Source: an uncultured Collinsella sp.
Lineage (GTDB): Bacteria; Actinomycetota; Coriobacteriia; Coriobacteriales; Coriobacteriaceae
Assembly (NCBI GenBank): GCA_958407995.1
Contig: CATYJU010000075.1
Coordinates: 1 to 6,971, forward strand
Direction: 5' to 3'
DNA length: 6,971 nt
A model generated the notes under the pieces. The model made no database searches, was not told the origin of the DNA, and saw only the letters and a program-made list of their open reading frames with translations. Position numbers and translations under genes: made by a program. Each line of letters starts with the position of its first letter. The stretch's first letter is position 1. Shown here one piece after another: positions 1 to 4,555 of this stretch.

Positions 1-7
1 CGGGCTT

Positions 8-37
8 TTGTCTCACATAGTAGCTGTGTTTTATAAC
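8..37 (+). promoter_or_regulatory. Candidate distal sigma70-type promoter (P1)
   Basis: A possible -35 box TTGTCT (8-13; 4 of 6 consensus bases) is separated by 18 bases from a -10-like box TATAAC (32-37; 5 of 6). It would start transcription near base 44, about 60 bases before the acpS start codon. The match is by eye only. The first bases (cgggctttt) could also be the 3' arm and T-tract of a terminator from the preceding gene, which would fit a promoter following directly, but the upstream arm lies outside the window. Confidence 0.3.
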
Positions 38-43
38 CCTCGT

Positions 44-73
44 TTGTCGCATCTTCTGTGAACGGGCTACAAT
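44..73 (+). promoter_or_regulatory. Candidate proximal sigma70-type promoter (P2) for the operon
   Basis: A -35-like box TTGTCG (44-49; 4 of 6) and a -10 box TACAAT (68-73; 5 of 6) are separated by 18 bases. The predicted start near base 80 would give a leader of about 23 bases carrying the acpS ribosome binding site. It is the best-placed promoter for the whole six-gene operon, because no other intergenic gap is large enough to hold one. No operator palindrome was seen around it. Confidence 0.45.
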
Positions 74-92
74 AACTTAGTCTGTGCGATAT

Positions 93-99
93 GGAGGTG
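93..99 (+). promoter_or_regulatory. Strong Shine-Dalgarno deciding the acpS start
   Basis: GGAGGTG is an excellent complement to the 16S rRNA 3' end. GGAGG (93-97) lies 5 bases before the ATG at 103. It lies inside the alternative reading that begins at ATG 91, which has no comparable site upstream, so 103 is the preferred start. Confidence 0.85.
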
Positions 100-102
100 A
101 AC

Positions 103-642
103 ATGGCTGAAGCTGGTATCGGCGTTGATATCGTCGAGATTTCCCGTATGAAATCAATTCTTGAAAAGACGCCGTCGTTTGCTAGGCGTGTGTTTACCGA
201 AGAAGAGCGTGCGTATTGCGATGCATCATCGCGCCCCGCTGCTCACTATGCCAGCCGCTTTGCTTCGCGCGAGGCGGTACTTAAAGCTCTCGGCACGGGT
301 TTTAGTCAAGGCGTTGGTCGCAAGGATGTTTCGGTTACGCGTGATAAACTCGGCAAACCGAAGGCGCTGCTTTCGGGCCGTGCTCTCGAGATCGCTCAAG
401 AGCTGGGTGTTGTTGAGGTCGCTCTTTCCATTACGCTTACAGGAGACTTAGCCGTTGCGAATGCCATCGCGATTACCGAAGATGCTCGGCCTAAGCCAAA
501 AGAGGAAAAGGTGAGTACCAAGAAACGCGTAGCGCAGACATTTAAAGAGGCTCGCTCTGTTTTAGATGAGCTTGAGCAGCTGCAGAATTCAGCATTGACG
601 GAGCACCTGGGCGATGCTTCGCAAGATACGCTAGGAGCATAG
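103..642 (+). CDS. acpS: Holo-[acyl-carrier-protein] synthase with C-terminal extension
   Basis: It transfers 4'-phosphopantetheine from CoA to the conserved Ser of apo-ACP, activating it for fatty acid synthesis; the family is cytosolic and Mg-dependent. The 179-residue protein shows the AcpS hallmarks: GIGVDIVEI at 5-13 with the Mg ligand Asp9, and FASREAVLKALGTG at 53-66 with Glu57 and Lys61 (Arg56 replaces the usual Lys of KEA). LSITLTGDLAVANAIA at 108-123 matches the C-terminal core strand. The usual family length is about 115-130, so residues from about 129 to 179 form an extra charged, probably helical tail (KPKEEK, then FKEARSVLDELEQL) of unknown role. The start at 103 is chosen over ATG 91 because of the Shine-Dalgarno at 93-99. 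The stop codon directly abuts the nnr start. The enzyme assignment is secure; any role for the tail is not known. Confidence 0.95.
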   Translation: MAEAGIGVDIVEISRMKSILEKTPSFARRVFTEEERAYCDASSRPAAHYASRFASREAVLKALGTGFSQGVGRKDVSVTRDKLGKPKALLSGRALEIAQELGVVEVALSITLTGDLAVANAIAITEDARPKPKEEKVSTKKRVAQTFKEARSVLDELEQLQNSALTEHLGDASQDTLGA

Positions 643-2259
643 ATGAAACCGGTTTTGAGTACCGAAGAAGTCGTTCGTCTCGAGGACATCATCGAACGCG
701 AAGGGACTTCGAAGGCCGAGCTTATGGAGCTAGCGGGTGAGTTTGCCGCCAACGAGGTCTTGAAGCTCAATCCCGATCGGGTTCTCGTTCTGGTCGGTTT
801 TGGTAATAATGGCGGCGACGGTTGGGTTGCCGCCGATATTCTGAGCCATAAGGGTGTGGACGTCGATATCGTTTCTCCGGTTGAGCCGGATGAGATTCCT
901 GCTGCTCTGGCACGTCATGTTGCTCGTCGTACTGCCGGCCGCGATGTGCACGTTTGTGTCGGCCCCTCGCGTGACGAACTCGAGGTTTTGATCGATAAGG
1001 CCGATGTTGTTGTTGATGCCATTTTTGGTACCGGTTTCCACGGGAATCTGCGTGCGCCGTTCTCCATCTGGATTTCTACGGTCAATGAATGCGCCGATTG
1101 TGTCGTATCCATTGATGTCCCCTCGGGCCTGAATGCCGAGACGGGCGTTGTTGATGACGACTGCATTCGTGCCGAGCATACGGTGACGATGATTGCGCCC
1201 AAGATTGGTCTGTATAGCGCTGATGGCCCTGAGTATGCTGGCGATTTGATCTGCGGCAATCTTTACGACCGTCTTGACGAGGTCATCGATGATGTCGACC
1301 ACGCCGCCGAGATTGTCGAGCCCGGTGACTTAGTTGATTACTTTGCTCCACTACCTACGAATATCGATAAGTATTCCCGTGGCTCTGTGCTTATTGTCGC
1401 CGGATCTGCGCAATATCCTGGTGCTGCCATTATGGCGGCCAAGTCTGCAGCTCGCGCGGGTGCTGGTTACGTGGCAGTCGCGGCTCCTGACGCCTGCGCC
1501 AATCTTATTCGCATGGCACTTCCTTCGATTCCCGTCTTTGCTATTCCGTCTGATTCCCGCGGCTCCTTTGGCGCCGCTGCGCGCATGACTGTGTGCGAGA
1601 TTGCAAAGAAGTACAGCTGTGTACTGTGCGGTCCCGGTATGACGACATCTGCCGGCGCTATGCAGGTGGTTTCGGGCTTGCTCGAGCTTGATGTGCCGCT
1701 TATTTTGGACGCCGATGCACTCAACTGCCTTGCTAAGATTGCCATTGACGGTATTGATAGTAATCCCGAGATGTATCGTCGCGAGCAGCCGTTGGTTATG
1801 ACGCCGCACTATCGTGAGCTTTCGCGTCTGGTTGCCGGTGACGAGGTGAACGACCTTGGTACCGCGATTGCGGCCGCGCAGAAGGTTGTCTGGGCTGCAG
1901 GCTCCGACAATCTGGTGGTCATTGCCAAGGGGCCGACGACGGCTATCTGTGGCGTTGAGCGTGTGCTGCTGCCGCTCTCGGGTCCGGCTTCTCTGGCAAC
2001 TGCCGGTTCGGGTGATGTTCTCGCGGGTATTTTGGCCGGCACGCTTGCCACCATGCGCGACGAGATGGATCGTTGGGAGTTGCTGTATTCGTACGCCGTC
2101 GCACTTCACAGCTACGCCGGTTTTGCCGCGGCGACGGAGTATGGTGAGAAGAGCGTCATCGCGACCGATCTTATCGACTTGATCGGTCCTGCCATGGAAC
2201 TGGCGGCAAAGGATGCGCTCGAAGATCTGGGAATCATGGACGAAGGGTCGGATGACTAA
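643..2259 (+). CDS. nnr: Bifunctional NAD(P)H-hydrate epimerase / ADP-dependent NAD(P)H-hydrate dehydratase
   Basis: This cytosolic repair enzyme restores NADHX and NADPHX, hydrated forms of the nicotinamide cofactors: the N-terminal domain interconverts R and S epimers, and the C-terminal domain dehydrates the S form using ADP (family knowledge). At 538 residues it has the normal two-domain length. YjeF_N/epimerase domain, about 1-215: GFGNNGGDG at 52-60, DAIFGTGF at 125-132, SIDVPSGLNAETG at 156-168. Ribokinase-like dehydratase domain, about 240-520: KYSRGSVLIVAGS at 243-255, YPGAA at 258-262, LDADALN at 355-361, TPH at 387-389, AKGPTT at 428-433, AGSGDVLAGI at 454-463 with the catalytic-loop Asp458. 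The segment between LDADALN and TPH seems longer than usual, and the GNPGM-type loop reads GPASL (447-451). AGGAG at 633-637 sits 5 bases before the ATG, inside the end of acpS, with no gap between the genes, which suggests translational coupling. Confidence 0.96.
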   Translation: MKPVLSTEEVVRLEDIIEREGTSKAELMELAGEFAANEVLKLNPDRVLVLVGFGNNGGDGWVAADILSHKGVDVDIVSPVEPDEIPAALARHVARRTAGRDVHVCVGPSRDELEVLIDKADVVVDAIFGTGFHGNLRAPFSIWISTVNECADCVVSIDVPSGLNAETGVVDDDCIRAEHTVTMIAPKIGLYSADGPEYAGDLICGNLYDRLDEVIDDVDHAAEIVEPGDLVDYFAPLPTNIDKYSRGSVLIVAGSAQYPGAAIMAAKSAARAGAGYVAVAAPDACANLIRMALPSIPVFAIPSDSRGSFGAAARMTVCEIAKKYSCVLCGPGMTTSAGAMQVVSGLLELDVPLILDADALNCLAKIAIDGIDSNPEMYRREQPLVMTPHYRELSRLVAGDEVNDLGTAIAAAQKVVWAAGSDNLVVIAKGPTTAICGVERVLLPLSGPASLATAGSGDVLAGILAGTLATMRDEMDRWELLYSYAVALHSYAGFAAATEYGEKSVIATDLIDLIGPAMELAAKDALEDLGIMDEGSDD

Positions 2260-2261
2260 TC

Positions 2262-3407
2262 ATGAATAAAGCCGATTTGACGCGCTGGTCCTGGGTCGAG
2301 ATCGACCGCGGGGCGCTCCGTCGCAACACGAGGGCCTATAAGAACTTGCTGAATCCACGTCAGCGCCTGTGCTGCGTGGTCAAGGCCGATGCTTATGGTC
2401 ATGGAGCTGTTGAGTGCGCCAAGATCATGTATTCGGTCGGTGCCGACATGTTTGCCGTGGCGACGGTTAACGAGGGCGTTGAGCTCCGACAGGGCGGGAT
2501 TACGAAACCCATCCTCATCCTAAGCGAGCCGCCTATCGAGGCCATTCCGACGTTGCTCGAGTTTGATATCATGCCCTCGGTCTATACGTCTGACTTTGCT
2601 CTTGCGTATGGCGAATGTGCCGTCGCGGCGGGCAAAGTGGGCAAGTATCATCTCGCCATCGAGACGGGCATGAATCGTATCGGCGTTCACTACACGCAGG
2701 TGCTCGACTTTGTCCGCGGTATAAATTTCCATCGCGGTATTCAGTGCGACGGCGTATTTACGCACTTCGCCACGGCCGATGAACCTTCGGGCTGGGACTA
2801 CAAGCTGCAGTGTCAGCGCTTTACCGAGGCCGTTCAGGCCATTAAGGATGCGGGTTTTGAGTGCGGTATCGTGCACTGCGCCAACACGCCGTCCTCGATG
2901 CTCGACCCCTCGATGCATTTTGATATGATCCGCGCCGGCGTTGGCTTGTATGGTATGCAGCCGTGCGAGCTGAGTGGCCGCGTGATGCAGCTTGATCCCG
3001 TTATGAGCGTCCATGCGCGTGTGACGCGCGTGGCACACCCTGCGATGGGTGAGGGCGTGGGCTACGGTTTTACCTACCGCGTACCGCGTACGCGCGTTCA
3101 GATCTGCACGCTGCCGATCGGTTATGCCGATGGCCTATCGCGTACGCTTTCCAATCGTATGGATGTGCTGTATCGCGGCGAGCGCGTGCATCAGGTTGGC
3201 AATATCTGCATGGACCAGTTTATGGTCGCCATTCAGTCCAACCCGGCACACGAGATTCCCGAGGCCGAGTATGGTGACGAGATGATCATTGTCGGCCGCG
3301 ATGGCGATGCCGAGATCACTATGGACGAGATGGCCCGACTGCGCGGAACGATTAACTACGAGGTCGCCTGCGGCTTTGGCATGCGTCTCGACAAGGTCTA
3401 CGTGTAG
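2262..3407 (+). CDS. alr: Alanine racemase (PLP-dependent)
   Basis: It interconverts L- and D-alanine in the cytosol, supplying D-Ala for peptidoglycan. The 381-residue length is normal for the family. An N-terminal PLP barrel carries VVKADAYGHG at 39-48 with the Schiff-base Lys41; ETGMNRIG at 134-141 with Arg139; FTHFATADE at 166-174; RAGVGLYG at 224-231 with Arg224, expected to contact the PLP ring nitrogen. The C-terminal beta domain has GYGFTY at 267-272 with the second catalytic base Tyr268, CMDQ at 316-319 and INYE at 364-367. Two differences stand out: Ala132 occupies the place of the usual carbamylated Lys, and Thr209 (ANTPSS, 207-212) replaces the usual phosphate-binding Ser. Both catalytic residues are present, so activity is expected. 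The start lies 2 bases after nnr. Its nearest Shine-Dalgarno-like run, AAGGG at 2243-2247, is 14 bases away, so reinitiation from nnr is likely. Confidence 0.96.
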   Translation: MNKADLTRWSWVEIDRGALRRNTRAYKNLLNPRQRLCCVVKADAYGHGAVECAKIMYSVGADMFAVATVNEGVELRQGGITKPILILSEPPIEAIPTLLEFDIMPSVYTSDFALAYGECAVAAGKVGKYHLAIETGMNRIGVHYTQVLDFVRGINFHRGIQCDGVFTHFATADEPSGWDYKLQCQRFTEAVQAIKDAGFECGIVHCANTPSSMLDPSMHFDMIRAGVGLYGMQPCELSGRVMQLDPVMSVHARVTRVAHPAMGEGVGYGFTYRVPRTRVQICTLPIGYADGLSRTLSNRMDVLYRGERVHQVGNICMDQFMVAIQSNPAHEIPEAEYGDEMIIVGRDGDAEITMDEMARLRGTINYEVACGFGMRLDKVYV

Positions 3408-3415
3408 GAGCCGCT

Positions 3416-4036
3416 ATGGGCGTCATGCACATCCCCGGCCATACCCATCAGGCACCACGTGAGGTCGCACTCGAGGAAATTGAGGCCGTTCTGGGCGATT
3501 GTCACCTCTGCCAGCTCTACCAGTCGCGTCACAATATCGTGTTTGGCGTGGGAAACCCCCACGCCCGCGTGATGTTTATTGGTGAGGCGCCGGGCCGCAA
3601 TGAGGATTTGCAGGGCGAGCCCTTTGTGGGGGCGGCAGGCGAGGACCTCAACGGCATTTTGTCCCTGGCGGGTCTTAAACGCGAAGACGTCTACATTGCC
3701 AATGTGCTTAAGTGCCGCCCGCCGGGAAACCGCAATCCGCGCCCCGAGGAAGTACTGGCTTGCTCGCCGTTTTTGCGTGAGCAGATTCGAAGCATCTGGC
3801 CCGATATTATCGTGACGCTCGGCAACCCCGCGACGCACTTTGTGCTTAAGACCGAGATTGGCATTACTAAGCTGCGCGGCAGGTTCCACCAGATGGGGCA
3901 TTTTGTAGTAATGCCCACGTTCCATCCGGCAGCAGCGCTACGCAATCCGGCGTGGCAGGAACTGCTGGAGGAAGACTTTAAGATGCTGGGCGACTATCTG
4001 GAGCGACATCCCGCACCAGAGGACGCCTCGGAATAA
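3416..4036 (+). CDS. udg: Family 4 uracil-DNA glycosylase (4Fe-4S type)
   Basis: It removes uracil, mainly from cytosine deamination, from DNA to begin base excision repair. Family 4 membership is shown by four cluster cysteines in the expected pattern: Cys29 and Cys32 (CHLC), Cys100 (LKCRPPGNRNP) and Cys116 (LACSPF), with 15 residues between the last pair. The catalytic motif GEAPGRNED is at 57-65, followed by GEPFVGAAGEDL at 67-78, a LGNPAT stretch at 135-140, and FHPAAALRNP at 169-178 with the conserved His170. The 206-residue length is normal. The start is chosen at 3416 because AGGAG at 3406-3410 lies 5 bases upstream, overlapping the alr stop codon; another Met at residue 4 lacks this support. 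The gene sits between alr and tsaE, 8 and 12 bases from its neighbours, so it is part of the operon. Confidence 0.94.
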   Translation: MGVMHIPGHTHQAPREVALEEIEAVLGDCHLCQLYQSRHNIVFGVGNPHARVMFIGEAPGRNEDLQGEPFVGAAGEDLNGILSLAGLKREDVYIANVLKCRPPGNRNPRPEEVLACSPFLREQIRSIWPDIIVTLGNPATHFVLKTEIGITKLRGRFHQMGHFVVMPTFHPAAALRNPAWQELLEEDFKMLGDYLERHPAPEDASE

Positions 4037-4048
4037 TAAGGAGCATAT

Positions 4049-4555
4049 ATGTCCCTGGAGCGCCTGGGGGTAGGTACTTACAAAACGACTTGCGCTGCCG
4101 ATACGGAGTACTTTGGCGAGCTAATTGCACCGTGCCTTGAGGACGGCGATGTGCTCATCCTGACCGGTGGCCTGGGGGCGGGCAAAACTCACTTTACCAA
4201 GGGCGTCTCGCGCGGGCTGGGCGATGGGCATATGGTTACGAGCCCTACGTTTGCGCTCATGGCCGTTCACGATCAAGGCCGTATTCCGCTGTTTCACTTT
4301 GATCTATACCGCCTGGAGCATGCCTACGAGCTCGAGGATACGGGCATTTTCGATGTGCTGGGCTATGAGGGTGCTTGCCTGCTGGAATGGGGCGAACAAT
4401 TCCAAGACGAGCTGACGGATGAGTATCTTTCGGTGACGCTCAAGCGTGATGAGGGCGACAGTGATGTGCGAACGATAACGCTCGAGGCGCACGGTGACCG
4501 CGCAATGGAGCTTTCCCATTTGATTGATAAGGCTGTACAAGATGAGCTTGCATAA
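4049..4555 (+). CDS. tsaE: tRNA t6A37 threonylcarbamoyl synthesis ATPase TsaE
   Basis: TsaE is the small P-loop ATPase of bacterial t6A synthesis; it binds the TsaB-TsaD dimer and is needed for repeated turnover when threonylcarbamoyl is added to A37 of ANN-decoding tRNAs (family knowledge). The 168-residue protein is of normal size. It has Walker A GGLGAGKT at 40-47 with Lys46 and Thr47, the switch-like TSPTF at 64-68, HFDLYR at 83-88, and LLEWGE at 111-116. AAGGAG at 4038-4043, 5 bases before the ATG, fixes the start. The 3' end overlaps the fused tsaB-rimI-tsaD by 14 bases, so its binding partners are translated from the same message immediately afterwards. Confidence 0.96.
   Translation: MSLERLGVGTYKTTCAADTEYFGELIAPCLEDGDVLILTGGLGAGKTHFTKGVSRGLGDGHMVTSPTFALMAVHDQGRIPLFHFDLYRLEHAYELEDTGIFDVLGYEGACLLEWGEQFQDELTDEYLSVTLKRDEGDSDVRTITLEAHGDRAMELSHLIDKAVQDELA
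4529..4532 (+). promoter_or_regulatory. Ribosome binding site deciding the fusion gene start
   Basis: AAGG lies 9 bases before ATG 4542, inside the tsaE coding end. The same frame is open from a TTG at 4524, but that start has no visible Shine-Dalgarno and would add six residues (MIRLYK) before the normal TsaB beginning. ATG 4542 is therefore preferred. Confidence 0.55.

Noticed and set aside
91..102. ATG 91 as the acpS start (four extra residues)
   Set aside because: The Shine-Dalgarno GGAGGTG lies inside this stretch and serves ATG 103; nothing comparable precedes base 91.
1351..2109. Open minus-strand frame of 252 codons opposite nnr
   Set aside because: A shadow of the nnr dehydratase domain, with low-complexity His/Arg/Gly content typical of antisense frames.
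4524..4541. TTG 4524 as the start of the fusion protein
   Set aside because: No Shine-Dalgarno upstream and the added residues precede the normal TsaB N-terminus; ATG 4542 has AAGG 9 bases upstream.
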